IMG/VR virus record: IMGVR_UViG_3300033182_000980
Coordinates: 186,001 to 250,000 of that record
Length of the DNA: 64,000 nt
Strand: one strand, 5' to 3'
DNA from: a virus
Of the stretch, positions 1-6,981 are shown piece after piece (positions within the stretch are counted from its first letter, which is position 1; each line of letters opens with the position of its first letter). The notes under the pieces were generated by a model. That model ran no database searches. It was not told where the DNA came from and worked only from the letters and a program-made list of their open reading frames with translations. A program made the position numbers and the translations under genes.

Positions 1-131
1 TTAGCGATAAGGGGTCGATCACCCCATGTACCTCTTAGTTCATCACCGTCTGTGGTAAGTACACGCCCCTCGAAAGAGGAACGCTTTAAGAAAGCACCGA
101 GAACTTTTTTATCTGAAAGGGCGATCTTCAC
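1..131 (-). CDS. Partial hypothetical protein (N-terminal 43 residues)
   Basis: A minus-strand reading frame opens with GTG at 129-131 and runs off the left edge of the window without a stop. An AGGAG sequence lies about ten bases before the GTG, and the gene follows the stop of the next gene (160-837) by about 28 nt, as is usual in this tightly packed operon. The visible start reads V/M-K-I-A-L-S-D-K-K-V-L-G-A-F-L-K. I do not recognise a family. Position after three paralogous virion-like genes suggests the same operon. Start choice and reality of the gene are moderately supported. Confidence 0.5.
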   Translation of the reverse strand, partial: MKIALSDKKVLGAFLKRSSFEGRVLTTDGDELRGTWGDRPLIA

Positions 132-159
132 CTTATCTCATCTCCTATTGAGTTTATGA

Positions 160-837
160 TTATTGTGCAACGCCTGCACCATCATATACTACCACATAAG
201 GATCAAGAGTAACATTATCAACTACTCGACTGCTCTTAAGTCCGAGGAGATCACCCTGTGCGAGAGAAATCCAAAAGCTAGAATCCTCTTCAACGATTGG
301 GTTGAAGAAAGCACTAAAGCTAGATGCTTGATCTTCAACAGAGAGCCACTGTGGGTTGTTAACATTGTCCTCAAGGTCATAACCTGCTGGTACTGTAAAG
401 GTAGCACCACCAAGAATCTGAAGGATGTTATTTACAGTAGCAGTTGAAGCTCCAAGACCAATGCCTGTACCTGCAAGACCTGGTAAAGCTGTGATGATTG
501 GGTTGATGTCGCCAACTTCAAGATCGTTGCCTGCTCTCATCTCGGAAATCAAAGCCTCTGCAATAAGAACAGACTCGGCAGGTGTGATGTTTGCACCTAA
601 AGCACCTTGGTCAAAAGTGACCAAGCAATAAGCGGCAAGACCACTTACAGTGCGAGAAACTACAGTACCATTAAGTACAGGTAGGGTAGGTGTCTCTACA
701 ACACGAAGGTAGCGAGGACCTTGTGGTGCAGGGTCAACTACAGGGTTCGCCTGTGATCTGTTAGGCCACATATCTTTAACGATGAGTTGACCATTTGAAA
801 TAGCTGTATCACGAATACAAATTACTGGACTAGCCAT
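160..837 (-). CDS. Putative virion protein, paralog 3 of 3
   Basis: 225-residue protein with a good AGGAG ribosome site before the ATG at 837. It is the third of three tandem paralogs (with 850-1569 and 1583-2317). All three share an N-terminal block of the form D-x-(W/L/F)-P-N-x-(S/T)-Q-(A/S)-N-P followed by P-Q-G-P-x-Y-(L/V)-R-V, a central Ala/Gly-rich helical part, and a C-terminal block S-(F/W)-(W/K)-I-S-x-x-x-G-x-L. It lacks a signal peptide, membrane segments or catalytic motifs. Low complexity, Ala/Gly/Asn richness and tandem amplification fit an abundant structural protein, but that role is inference; no family was recognised. Confidence 0.7.
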   Translation of the reverse strand: MASPVICIRDTAISNGQLIVKDMWPNRSQANPVVDPAPQGPRYLRVVETPTLPVLNGTVVSRTVSGLAAYCLVTFDQGALGANITPAESVLIAEALISEMRAGNDLEVGDINPIITALPGLAGTGIGLGASTATVNNILQILGGATFTVPAGYDLEDNVNNPQWLSVEDQASSFSAFFNPIVEEDSSFWISLAQGDLLGLKSSRVVDNVTLDPYVVVYDGAGVAQ

Positions 838-849
838 GAGTTAATCTCC

Positions 850-1569
850 TTATTGAATGAGTGAACCATCGTCTGCATAGCAAACAACGATTGGGTCTGG
901 GTTGCCGTCTGAGTCCACAGCGGTTTGAGCCTTCTTGAGCTGACCCTTACGAGCAGAGATATAGAAGGAATCATAGAACTTGTTAAACAAGCTACTCGCA
1001 TCTGCTGGGTCAGAGAACCCATTGGCTACAGGTGCCGCAAGATCAGCTTCGGTAAATGCACCTGCGGCTGTCTCCACACGAGTGTTAGCAGGCAAGGTGA
1101 AAACCTTGTAACCCGAAACGATCTGCAAGATTTCTAATACAGTTGCAAAGGAATCCCCGTTACTTAGACCAGCACCAGCATCAACACCGTTAATGATGGC
1201 ATTGATGTCTTCTGCTGTAAGGCTTTGACCACTCCGAGTACGAGCGATGATCTGTGTAGCCATGTTGCTTGCGTCAGCAACAGCAGTAGCACCACCAGCC
1301 GCTGACTCAATAGTGCCAAGAAGGTAAGCCGCTAGACCTTGATACTCTGCGTCAGTCTCAACATCGTTATTTCCACGAAGCTGTGTGGCAACATCTTCGG
1401 TCACATCACGACCATGTGCGTAGAGGTACTGTGGTCCTTGGAAGTTAGGAGTGTAAACAGCACTTGATTGAGTCTTGTGAGGGAACAGATCGGTGATCTG
1501 AACAGCAACACGATGTTGACGCTCACCAGCAACCGAGTTAAGAACTTTATTAGCGATAAGAAATGGCAT
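850..1569 (-). CDS. Putative virion protein, paralog 2 of 3
   Basis: 239-residue middle copy of the three-gene tandem family. The ATG at 1569 is preceded by an AGGAGA ribosome site. The conserved N-terminal block (ITDLFPHKTQSS, then GPQYLYAHGRD) and C-terminal block (DSFYISARKGQLKKA) align with the neighbours, while the middle is divergent and Ala-rich. The copy has lost the PQGP box of the other two (FQGP here). Separated by only 13-14 nt from both flanking paralogs, so co-transcribed and probably made in similar amounts. Function is unknown; structural role inferred from amino-acid composition and context. Confidence 0.7.
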   Translation of the reverse strand: MPFLIANKVLNSVAGERQHRVAVQITDLFPHKTQSSAVYTPNFQGPQYLYAHGRDVTEDVATQLRGNNDVETDAEYQGLAAYLLGTIESAAGGATAVADASNMATQIIARTRSGQSLTAEDINAIINGVDAGAGLSNGDSFATVLEILQIVSGYKVFTLPANTRVETAAGAFTEADLAAPVANGFSDPADASSLFNKFYDSFYISARKGQLKKAQTAVDSDGNPDPIVVCYADDGSLIQ

Positions 1570-1582
1570 GGTTTATCTCCTA

Positions 1583-2317
1583 TTATCCTGCGTAGATTGT
1601 ACCGTCATCATTGTAGACGGTAAGTAGAGGGGTAGCAGACTTAACACCTGCAAAAGCAAGGTTAGCGTTCTGAGCACCGACAAGACCTGAGAGTACACCC
1701 TCGGAGAAAGAAATCTTCCAAGAGCTATCTTGGGGAACAAGAGTTCTCATGGTTGTGCCAAGAGTACCAGGAGCGATGACAGGGGCAAAGACACCACCAG
1801 CAGTCTGAATAGCAACACCACCGTTGATGATGTAATCTTCACCTGCAAGGATAGCGAGGACTTCTACAAGTGATCCTGTAGAGTTTGAGTTTCCTGCCGC
1901 TCCATCGAGGTCAGTAGCTCCACCAGCAACTGCTGTGAGGTCAGCGTTTACATTAGCGAGAGTAACAGTCCCACCTGCTCGAACACGAGCGAGGATACGA
2001 TCAGCAACTTCTTCTGCTTGAACAACAGTAAAAGCTGGACCGTCATTACCATTACCACCTGGATCAACTTCAACATGAGCGATGAGGTAAGCAACTAGAC
2101 CATTGCATCTTTTCAAGAACTCAAGAGAACCATCTGCATTGGTCTTGATGAAAGGACGAGTCTGCCCCGATGATCCGATGTTCGGAACACGAACATAGAA
2201 CGGTCCTTGTGGGCGAGGATCAATGCCAGGGTTTGACTGAGTGGCATTGGGGAAAAGGTCAGTGATCTGAATAGATCCGTTTTGGATCTCAGACCTTCGT
2301 GCGAGAATGAAAGGCAT
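1583..2317 (-). CDS. Putative virion protein, paralog 1 of 3
   Basis: 244 residues, first of three tandem paralogs and the operon-leading gene. The N-terminal block (IQITDLFPNATQSNPG, PQGPFYVRV) and the C-terminal block (SSWKISFSEGVLSGL) match the copies at 850-1569 and 160-837. The start is fixed by AAGGAG eight bases before the ATG. A candidate phage promoter (2365-2380) and a short TTTCATCT/AGGTGAAA inverted repeat lie in the 80-nt gap upstream. No enzyme motif is visible. Likely a virion component; the three paralogs could form a hetero-oligomer. That is inference only. Confidence 0.7.
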   Translation of the reverse strand: MPFILARRSEIQNGSIQITDLFPNATQSNPGIDPRPQGPFYVRVPNIGSSGQTRPFIKTNADGSLEFLKRCNGLVAYLIAHVEVDPGGNGNDGPAFTVVQAEEVADRILARVRAGGTVTLANVNADLTAVAGGATDLDGAAGNSNSTGSLVEVLAILAGEDYIINGGVAIQTAGGVFAPVIAPGTLGTTMRTLVPQDSSWKISFSEGVLSGLVGAQNANLAFAGVKSATPLLTVYNDDGTIYAG

Positions 2318-2364
2318 AGTCTTTCTCCTTAATAGTTAGGGTTTCACCTATATACAGATGAAAT

Positions 2365-2380
2365 ATAAATAGACTATTAA
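2365..2380 (-). promoter_or_regulatory. Candidate phage promoter element, TAGT type
   Basis: On the minus strand reads TTAATAGTCTATTTAT, a match to the recurrent 16-mer GTAA-TAGT-TTAT-TTAT found before many genes here. It ends 48 nt before the ATG of the 1583-2317 gene and is followed by an 8-bp (one G-U) inverted repeat. Confidence 0.55.
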
Positions 2381-2396
2381 AGAGTCGGACTGCTAT

Positions 2397-3125
2397 TTAA
2401 CCTCTATTGACGACAGAACACCGAATAGTGAACAAAGGTGTTCCTGTTTGACCGGCTAAGAAGAACTCTCCGACAGCACCCGATGTTAAAGTTAATGACT
2501 CTCCTGGTCTCAAGATCGAGGGCGACATACCTGGATTAAATGAGATGAAGAGGTTAGAACCACCTTGAGGGTTATCTAGGTTTTGGATGTTGAGGGTCTG
2601 ACTAAAATTAGGGAGGTGGAAGTTAATCGCCCCTGTACTTAGCGTGTCGGGTATATCATTAGCCGCCCCTAGATTTGGTGCGTTCCCAATAGTCGTAAAG
2701 ATGGGTGCTGTAAGGGAGAAGAAATCGTAAGGTACGACACCCACTACTGGTCCAAAGTCTGTGTTCTCTTGTGTGGCACGAATTCGACCTCTGACTCTGA
2801 TATATAACATCTCGTCATCGGTCGGGATGCGAGGAGTGTTTGCCTTGAATGTGGTTGAATACTCATTAAGGTTAAACACAAATCGAGTTTGATCTCTCTG
2901 TGTCTCTTCAACGCCTAGTTTCGCCTGTGTGATAAACTTGCTTCTAAAAGTCTTATCATAAGGCACAGAGAACATCTCTACAGGGTTGTTATATGCGTCA
3001 TTGAGGTTAGATGCACCAAACACAGTAATCTGATCCATACCTCTAAGATTTGCGTTGTGTACTACCATGTCTATAAGACCTTTCGATCTATAGATAAGAC
3101 TCGGTATTAAGCGGCCTCTACTCAT
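2397..3125 (-). CDS. Hypothetical protein, possibly structural
   Basis: 242 residues, overlapping the stop of the upstream zinc-ribbon gene by 4 nt (ATGA), so translationally coupled to it. The sequence is soluble and beta-rich: alternating hydrophobic stretches such as TRFVFNLNEYSTTF, MLYIRVRGRIRA and SLTLTSGAVGEFFLAG suggest a beta-sandwich. No signal peptide, transmembrane helix or catalytic motif is visible. Beta-rich composition and location beside the triplicated virion-like genes suggest a virion surface or decoration protein, but I recognise no family. An internal ATG (MVVHNANLRG, 20 residues in) is an alternative start. Confidence 0.65.
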   Translation of the reverse strand: MSRGRLIPSLIYRSKGLIDMVVHNANLRGMDQITVFGASNLNDAYNNPVEMFSVPYDKTFRSKFITQAKLGVEETQRDQTRFVFNLNEYSTTFKANTPRIPTDDEMLYIRVRGRIRATQENTDFGPVVGVVPYDFFSLTAPIFTTIGNAPNLGAANDIPDTLSTGAINFHLPNFSQTLNIQNLDNPQGGSNLFISFNPGMSPSILRPGESLTLTSGAVGEFFLAGQTGTPLFTIRCSVVNRG

Positions 3126-3526
3126 TTCTTACTCTCTTTCTCTTTAGCAATCATTGGCTCATAGGACTCGGTACTCTTGCCCTTAGATTTGGCGAGCTTT
3201 TGAGCTTCAGCCCAAGAGTCTACACGCTCACCATCAACATTGGGAGCAAGGGTAACATTAGGGGCATCACGCTTCATCTCGGCAGTTCGTGCGTCTAGTC
3301 TCTTGTTCTTCTCACGCATCTGATTCTTGATGCGATGGTTCTTCCCCGCCCAACCGTCACCTTTGAGGATAAAGTTGGTAGTTGGTCTAAAAACCTTTTT
3401 GTTTTTAGTCTCACACTCTGGACAAGGTTGAGGTTCGTCATGTCTATCCATAGGCACACGACAGTTGTATTCTTGATCAAACTTTGTGCAGTCATTGTTT
3501 TTGCAAAGGTAGGTGTAAAAGGGCAT
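3122..3526 (-). CDS. FmdB-like zinc-ribbon protein
   Basis: 134 residues. The N-terminus (MPFYTYLCKNNDC, then a CPEC about 35 residues on) has the FmdB/CxxC_CxxC_SSSS zinc-ribbon layout: MPxYxYxC, a first Cys pair (C8, C13) and a second pair near residues 35-38, followed by the usual K-V-F-R-P. The C-terminal half is a charged, Lys/Glu-rich helical tail without recognisable fold. Small zinc ribbons of this type are common in phages and usually annotated as putative regulators; the actual role is unknown. GGAG eight bases before the ATG; 4-nt overlap with the next gene. Confidence 0.7.
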   Translation of the reverse strand: MPFYTYLCKNNDCTKFDQEYNCRVPMDRHDEPQPCPECETKNKKVFRPTTNFILKGDGWAGKNHRIKNQMREKNKRLDARTAEMKRDAPNVTLAPNVDGERVDSWAEAQKLAKSKGKSTESYEPMIAKEKESKK

Positions 3527-3529
3527 GGT

Positions 3530-3904
3530 TTAAGCTCCAAAGAAATCTCTTAAGACCGCATAGGCGTGTTTGCATATTTTGTGCGTACCTTTAGGGTCTT
3601 TCTTAGTGGGTTGTTCTGCTGTACCTCTCACTTTACCGAACAAGTAATCGTTTTGGACTGCATGGTACTCTGGCCCTTGATACTGCCAATAGTTGCAAGT
3701 GCAAGTGAGGTGGAGATCGGGGTTTGATCTCTCTCCCTTAGCTTCAACTGTAACTACATAATCACCTACCTCAAACTCGATAGGCTCTTTAAGTACCTTC
3801 TCCTCAAAGCCATTTACGACAGCTTTGACAGAAGAAGCGTTGGACTTAACTTTAGAGTCGAGTCCATTTGTAATCTGATTAAGATATGCAGATGATCTAC
3901 GCAT
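3530..3904 (-). CDS. SWIM zinc-finger-like protein
   Basis: 124 residues starting MRRSSAYLN. The last third carries L-T-C-T-C-N-Y-W and, further on, H-K-I-C-K-H-A-Y, i.e. the CxC...CxH signature of SWIM zinc fingers, which bind DNA or proteins. The central part (FEVGDYVVTVEAKG) looks beta-rich. A second SWIM-type protein is encoded at 27835-28143. The Arg/Ser-rich N-terminus resembles the beginning of the leader carried by several neighbours (MRRSASE) but does not continue into its coiled coil. Preceded by a 7-bp hairpin and a candidate promoter, so it probably heads an operon running to the left. Confidence 0.65.
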   Translation of the reverse strand: MRRSSAYLNQITNGLDSKVKSNASSVKAVVNGFEEKVLKEPIEFEVGDYVVTVEAKGERSNPDLHLTCTCNYWQYQGPEYHAVQNDYLFGKVRGTAEQPTKKDPKGTHKICKHAYAVLRDFFGA

Positions 3905-3913
3905 GATTTCTAA

Positions 3914-3937
3914 CCTCTCTATTGTTGCTAAGAGAGG
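3914..3937 (-). promoter_or_regulatory. 5'-UTR inverted repeat next to the ribosome site
   Basis: Perfect 7-bp arms CCTCTCT and AGAGAGG with a 10-nt loop, lying between the promoter element at 3945-3960 and the ATG at 3904. In the transcript the downstream arm AGAGAGG is the purine-rich ribosome-binding stretch, so pairing would mask it. Confidence 0.5.
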
Positions 3938-3944
3938 CTAGATC

Positions 3945-3960
3945 ATAAATAGACTATTAC
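3945..3960 (-). promoter_or_regulatory. Candidate phage promoter element, TAGT type
   Basis: Minus strand reads GTAATAGTCTATTTAT, the consensus form of the recurrent element. It ends 41 nt before the ATG at 3904 and begins next to the stop codon of the upstream gene (3957-4253). Confidence 0.6.
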
Positions 3961-4253
3961 TTAACAGCGACAAACTTAACCTTATCCCCGACTCTTTCCA
4001 TCCGAAAGTTTCCAGGGAATTTGAATGTCTTACCCTTGAGATCAACGATAGCTATTTCAGAGATCGACCCATCGACAATGGCAGATCCTTCTGGAAGAAC
4101 CTCTTGCTTGAGTGAGAAATCTCCATTCATGTGCTTGAAGTTAAATTCACCCCAAACTTGGTTTTCTTGCTCTTGTGTTCGATCATCCCAACCTTCTGGC
4201 TTCGGGTTTAGGATCGCATCAACCATGTCTTTTATCTTAATATCATCGCTCAT
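3957..4253 (-). CDS. Hypothetical small protein
   Basis: 98 residues (MSDDIKIKDMVDAIL...). N-terminal helix followed by a beta-rich second half (AIVDGSISEIAIVDLKGKTFKF, FRMERVGDKVKFVAVK). No Cys motifs, membrane segments or catalytic signature seen, and I do not recognise a family. GAAAGGA lies before the ATG at 4253. It is divergent from the plus-strand gene at 4360, and the shared intergenic region carries a 15-bp direct repeat and a plus-strand promoter element, so the two may be controlled together. Confidence 0.55.
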   Translation of the reverse strand: MSDDIKIKDMVDAILNPKPEGWDDRTQEQENQVWGEFNFKHMNGDFSLKQEVLPEGSAIVDGSISEIAIVDLKGKTFKFPGNFRMERVGDKVKFVAVK

Positions 4254-4289
4254 GTGAGTGTCCTTTCATTTGTGCTTTTGCATCATACC

Positions 4290-4328
4290 ATATAGATCAT
4301 TGTAACCCCTTAAATATAGATCATTGTA
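4290..4328. repeat. 15-bp direct repeat bracketing a promoter (operator-like)
   Basis: ATATAGATCATTGTA occurs exactly twice, at 4290-4304 and 4314-4328, a period of 24 bp. The nine bases between are the core of the promoter element at 4302-4317. I saw no other copy in the window. The arrangement suggests a repressor or activator site for the divergent genes 3957-4253 and 4360-4809. Confidence 0.55.
4302..4317 (+). promoter_or_regulatory. Candidate phage promoter element, CCCC type
   Basis: GTAACCCCTTAAATAT, 43 nt before the ATG at 4360. Same spacing and overall form as the CCCC-type sites at 28842, 29216, 29438 and 35724. Confidence 0.55.
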
Positions 4329-4359
4329 GCCCAACTCTCTCCCGAAAGGAGAACCCACC

Positions 4360-4809
4360 ATGAACATCGCAGTACCACTCAACCCCACACCCATCACCGT
4401 CCAAGAGTTTGAGGCTCTTTGCTCAAACCACGACTGGACATTCGAGTGGTCAGATGACCGCTCGGTGTGGGCAGACGGTCATCGAACACAACGGCAGATT
4501 GAGTCTCATCTCCGTACAGGGGACGAGGGCTTCAAGGCGATCTACCTCAAGTATTGTGTCCTCCCTTGGGAGGAGTCTCAAGTGGTTGAGGCTTATGGGA
4601 AGGTACGCACCATGACTGATGAGCGAGTCGGTGTTGAGGCTCGTAAGGCATGGGAGTCTCGCACTACCCTTGACCCTCTCTACGCTACCCTCCCTCGCCA
4701 CAAGCAAGGCTGGTGGTGGCTCTGTGAGCTTTCACGCTTCCTAGAGCAAGAGACAGGGGAGACGGCCTCAAAGCTCGGTACTTGGAACTACAAGCACTTG
4801 GACTCTTAG
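4360..4809 (+). CDS. Hypothetical protein, Trp-rich
   Basis: 149 residues. AAGGAGAA lies eight bases before the ATG. The protein is rich in Trp and charged residues (DWTFEWSDDRSVWADG, KQGWWWLCELSRFLEQE) and predicted soluble and helical. No catalytic or metal-binding motif is recognisable. It is a single plus-strand gene between minus-strand neighbours and carries its own CCCC-type promoter with a flanking direct repeat, so it is likely expressed separately from them. Function unknown. Confidence 0.65.
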   Translation: MNIAVPLNPTPITVQEFEALCSNHDWTFEWSDDRSVWADGHRTQRQIESHLRTGDEGFKAIYLKYCVLPWEESQVVEAYGKVRTMTDERVGVEARKAWESRTTLDPLYATLPRHKQGWWWLCELSRFLEQETGETASKLGTWNYKHLDS

Positions 4810-4823
4810 GGTCGGACGAAAGG

Positions 4824-5192
4824 TTAAAAGAGGTATGCTGATTCTTCTTTAGCACCTACCGAAGTAAGTAATGCCCGACAAATATCTTGGAGCGACACCT
4901 CGAACCTCTCTATGCCCTTAAATTGATCTTCCTCTGCATACTGATTGTAGGTTTCCCAATCAACATTGTTGTGCCAATCAATGTATTCCTTAGTCAGAAT
5001 GACAATCCCCTCGCCATAATCCTTTAACTCAAACCTTCCACCCTTGGCGAGCTTCACAAACTTCTTGAGCGGGATCTCTTCAAAATCATATCCATAGTCA
5101 CTAGGTATGGTGATTTGGATCTTACTACCTTTAGCTTCTTTTTCAAGGCTTGCCACTCGCATTTCAAGCTGTTTAATCATCTCGTTAAGCAT
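4824..5192 (-). CDS. Hypothetical leader-type protein
   Basis: I place the start at the ATG at 5192, giving 122 residues, because AAGGA lies seven bases upstream and overlaps the stop codon (TAA) of the preceding gene. The N-terminus then reads M-L-N-E-M-I-K-Q-L-E-M-R-V-A-S-L-E-K-E-A, a divergent member of the leader shared by several proteins here. The frame stays open further upstream inside the previous gene, and a start there (M-Q-R-I-S-K-I-A-L-K) is possible but has a poor ribosome site. The body is acidic (GEGIVILTKEYIDWHNNVDWETYNQY) with no known motif. Co-transcribed with 5203-5916. Confidence 0.6.
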   Translation of the reverse strand: MLNEMIKQLEMRVASLEKEAKGSKIQITIPSDYGYDFEEIPLKKFVKLAKGGRFELKDYGEGIVILTKEYIDWHNNVDWETYNQYAEEDQFKGIERFEVSLQDICRALLTSVGAKEESAYLF

Positions 5193-5202
5193 GGTGTAAT
5201 CC

Positions 5203-5916
5203 TTAGAAGCGAATGTAGAGTCCTGTGCCATCTTCAAAGCGATCTTTGAGATCCTCTGCATAGACATCGTTGAACTCTTTAACAACCTTTACGCTACGAC
5301 CATGAGTACGAATGAACTCCATGTCATAAAGGTCAAGACCATTAAGGGTGATACGCACTCTGTTCACAGCACCCCTGTGCTTAGGCTTTGGGAACACGAG
5401 TGTAACACCATTAGGCTCATTGATGAGTTGCTTGAGTCCAATCATCATCTGTAGCTTACGACCACCGCCGAGCTGATTAACGATGGTAGCCGCAATCGAA
5501 TTGGCTTGTCTCTCAAGACGAGCAACCTTGACACCTCTAGCTGTGGCAGAGATACCTTTGGAAGCTAACCAGTTCATCACTGCCGTGAAATCACCTCGAT
5601 AATCATTAACTTCCATTAACTCTGCGAAGCCCATGTTTTGATTTGCTTTGGAAATCAAAGCCTTTTTAATCCCTTCTTTTCTGACCTCAACAGATTGGTC
5701 TGGCAATCTACTCTTAGACCACTCTTTCCAACTGACTGGCTTAATTGAACCATCAAATCCTACAAAAGCAAAAAATAAAGTTTCACCTCTTGAAAGGTTT
5801 ACTTTTCTCCCACTTCTTGATGCAATCGTCTTGTATTCAAATGCAGACGCTTGTCTCTCAAGACGAGCAATTCTCATCTCAAGATTTCTAATAATCTCAC
5901 TAGCTGATCTTCTCAT
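5203..5916 (-). CDS. Leader-bearing protein with an internal second leader core
   Basis: 237 residues. The first 24 (M-R-R-S-A-S-E-I-I-R-N-L-E-M-R-I-A-R-L-E and on) form a basic amphipathic helix with a heptad-like I/L pattern, shared with 9282-9608, 10166-10648, 10704-11372 and others. Around residues 130-138 the core VARLERQA occurs again, encoded by a 22-bp exact repeat of the first copy, 345 bp (115 codons) away. The protein therefore looks like two leader-plus-body units fused in frame. The second body (NQLGGGRKLQMMIGLKQL..., VNRVRITLNGLDLYDMEF) is beta-rich. Function unknown. Preceded by a promoter element and an inverted repeat. Confidence 0.7.
   Translation of the reverse strand: MRRSASEIIRNLEMRIARLERQASAFEYKTIASRSGRKVNLSRGETLFFAFVGFDGSIKPVSWKEWSKSRLPDQSVEVRKEGIKKALISKANQNMGFAELMEVNDYRGDFTAVMNWLASKGISATARGVKVARLERQANSIAATIVNQLGGGRKLQMMIGLKQLINEPNGVTLVFPKPKHRGAVNRVRITLNGLDLYDMEFIRTHGRSVKVVKEFNDVYAEDLKDRFEDGTGLYIRF
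5504..5870. repeat. 22-bp exact direct repeat within one gene
   Basis: The 22-mer beginning GCTTGTCTCTCAAGACGAGC (plus strand) is at 5504-5525 and at 5849-5870. Both copies encode the leader core (A-R-L-E-R-Q-A) in the same frame, 345 bp apart. Exact DNA identity suggests recent duplication or recombination. Confidence 0.7.
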
Positions 5917-5922
5917 AGGTCA

Positions 5923-5963
5923 TTCTCCATTGGTTAAGGGTTAAAGAGATCACCTATGGAGAA
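5923..5963 (-). promoter_or_regulatory. 5'-UTR inverted repeat masking the ribosome site
   Basis: Arms TTCTCCAT (5923-5930) and ATGGAGAA (5956-5963), 8 bp, extendable by GGT/ACC. In the transcript the arm nearest the start codon is ATGGAGAA, which contains the GGAG ribosome-binding sequence of the gene starting at 5916. Confidence 0.55.
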
Positions 5964-5966
5964 CCT

Positions 5967-5982
5967 ATAAAGAGACTACAAA
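5967..5982 (-). promoter_or_regulatory. Candidate phage promoter element, TAGT type
   Basis: Minus strand reads TTTGTAGTCTCTTTAT; 51 nt before the ATG at 5916 and directly after the stop of the actin-like gene. Confidence 0.5.
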
Positions 5983-6981
5983 TCAATCCTCGTCATATTC
6001 CTGCTGTGCGAGGATCAACATACCCTTAGAGACAGCATGGAATGGGTCAGAGGCATGGCGTACCTCTGAAATCTCAATGGGGAAACGCTTACGCTTAGTC
6101 TCAAAGACCTCCCTAAAGAAATCCATGAAGCCACCAGCTAGGCTCGTACCCCCACCCACTACGATTGGAATGGGCTTGTTAAGGGTGAGGTGTCCACCCT
6201 TCATTACAAACTGTTGTGCGATGTTATCCAGAGCGTGTTCAATAAGAGCCTTATAATAGAACGAGATCGCTTCTTCTTCACGATTGGTAGGTGCATTAAG
6301 GTCAATGCCCTTCTCTTTAATAGCACACATCTTAGAGGCTGTTGCACCCACAGATCGAGCCGCACCTTGGTCGATCCAATCGCCACCACGAGCAACCGAG
6401 AATGAAAGACCTTCAATGGTGTTGATAGCAAGGGCGATGTTAGTCATACCCGAACCAAAGGAGATGCCGATACCACTGAAGCCTTCCTTAGCAGTCTCTG
6501 CGAATACGATAGCCATAGCTTCGTTAGCTGGATGAGCTGTATAACCACACTCTTGAACGATGCGTGTAAAGACACCCTTGTGATAGACGACATCCATGTT
6601 AGCGTCCACAGGGGCGGCAGGGATTGAGAAGTAGCAGTGTTCACCCTCATGGCTAGGCTCACCGAGTACATCTTTAACCATGTGTCCGAGAACGGTGAGT
6701 GAGTCAATCTCATCAGCAGAAATCAAACCCGCTTTGAGGGGTCTACGACCTTCTCGTCCGAACATATTGGCAACTTCCATAGCCTCATCACCAAGTACGA
6801 GAAGATTGTCATCCGCTTCAATGTATGAAACAGATCCGAGTTTGAGCATCTTCTTTGCAGACTGTGGGAGATCAATAAAGAGATCACGCATACGCCTAAG
6901 AGTGACCTCGTTCTTCTTGCCACTCATTCGGGCAGATACGAGGTTCATAGTTCCAATGTCAAGTCCTACGCCTTTACTCAT
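5983..6981 (-). CDS. Actin-like ATPase (ParM/MreB-fold)
   Basis: 332 residues. The three nucleotide-binding signatures of the actin/Hsp70 fold are present: phosphate-1 GLDIGTMNLVSAR (6-18), phosphate-2 GIGISFGSGMTNIAL (170-184) and adenosine motif IVVGGGTSLAGGFMDFF (273-289). Length matches ParM/Alp-type filament proteins. Such proteins polymerise in an ATP-dependent way to move plasmids, and in some phages to position DNA or the replication site. No signal or membrane segment. It is the last gene of a three-gene operon (8194 to 5983) with 4-nt ATGA overlaps, so its partner proteins are probably 6978-7625 and 7622-8194. Polymerisation itself is inferred. Confidence 0.8.
   Translation of the reverse strand: MSKGVGLDIGTMNLVSARMSGKKNEVTLRRMRDLFIDLPQSAKKMLKLGSVSYIEADDNLLVLGDEAMEVANMFGREGRRPLKAGLISADEIDSLTVLGHMVKDVLGEPSHEGEHCYFSIPAAPVDANMDVVYHKGVFTRIVQECGYTAHPANEAMAIVFAETAKEGFSGIGISFGSGMTNIALAINTIEGLSFSVARGGDWIDQGAARSVGATASKMCAIKEKGIDLNAPTNREEEAISFYYKALIEHALDNIAQQFVMKGGHLTLNKPIPIVVGGGTSLAGGFMDFFREVFETKRKRFPIEISEVRHASDPFHAVSKGMLILAQQEYDED

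Noticed and set aside
3945-3953. Plus-strand ATAAATAG resembling the T4 late promoter TATAAATA
   Set aside because: At this and similar sites the sequence faces away from the gene it precedes; the conserved orientation relative to starts is the opposite strand.
5193-5285. Upstream extension of the 4824-5192 gene with a presequence-like start (M-Q-R-I-S-K-I-A-L-K)
   Set aside because: It lies wholly inside the end of the previous gene in another frame and has a poor ribosome site, while ATG 5192 has a well-placed AAGGA. Kept only as an alternative.
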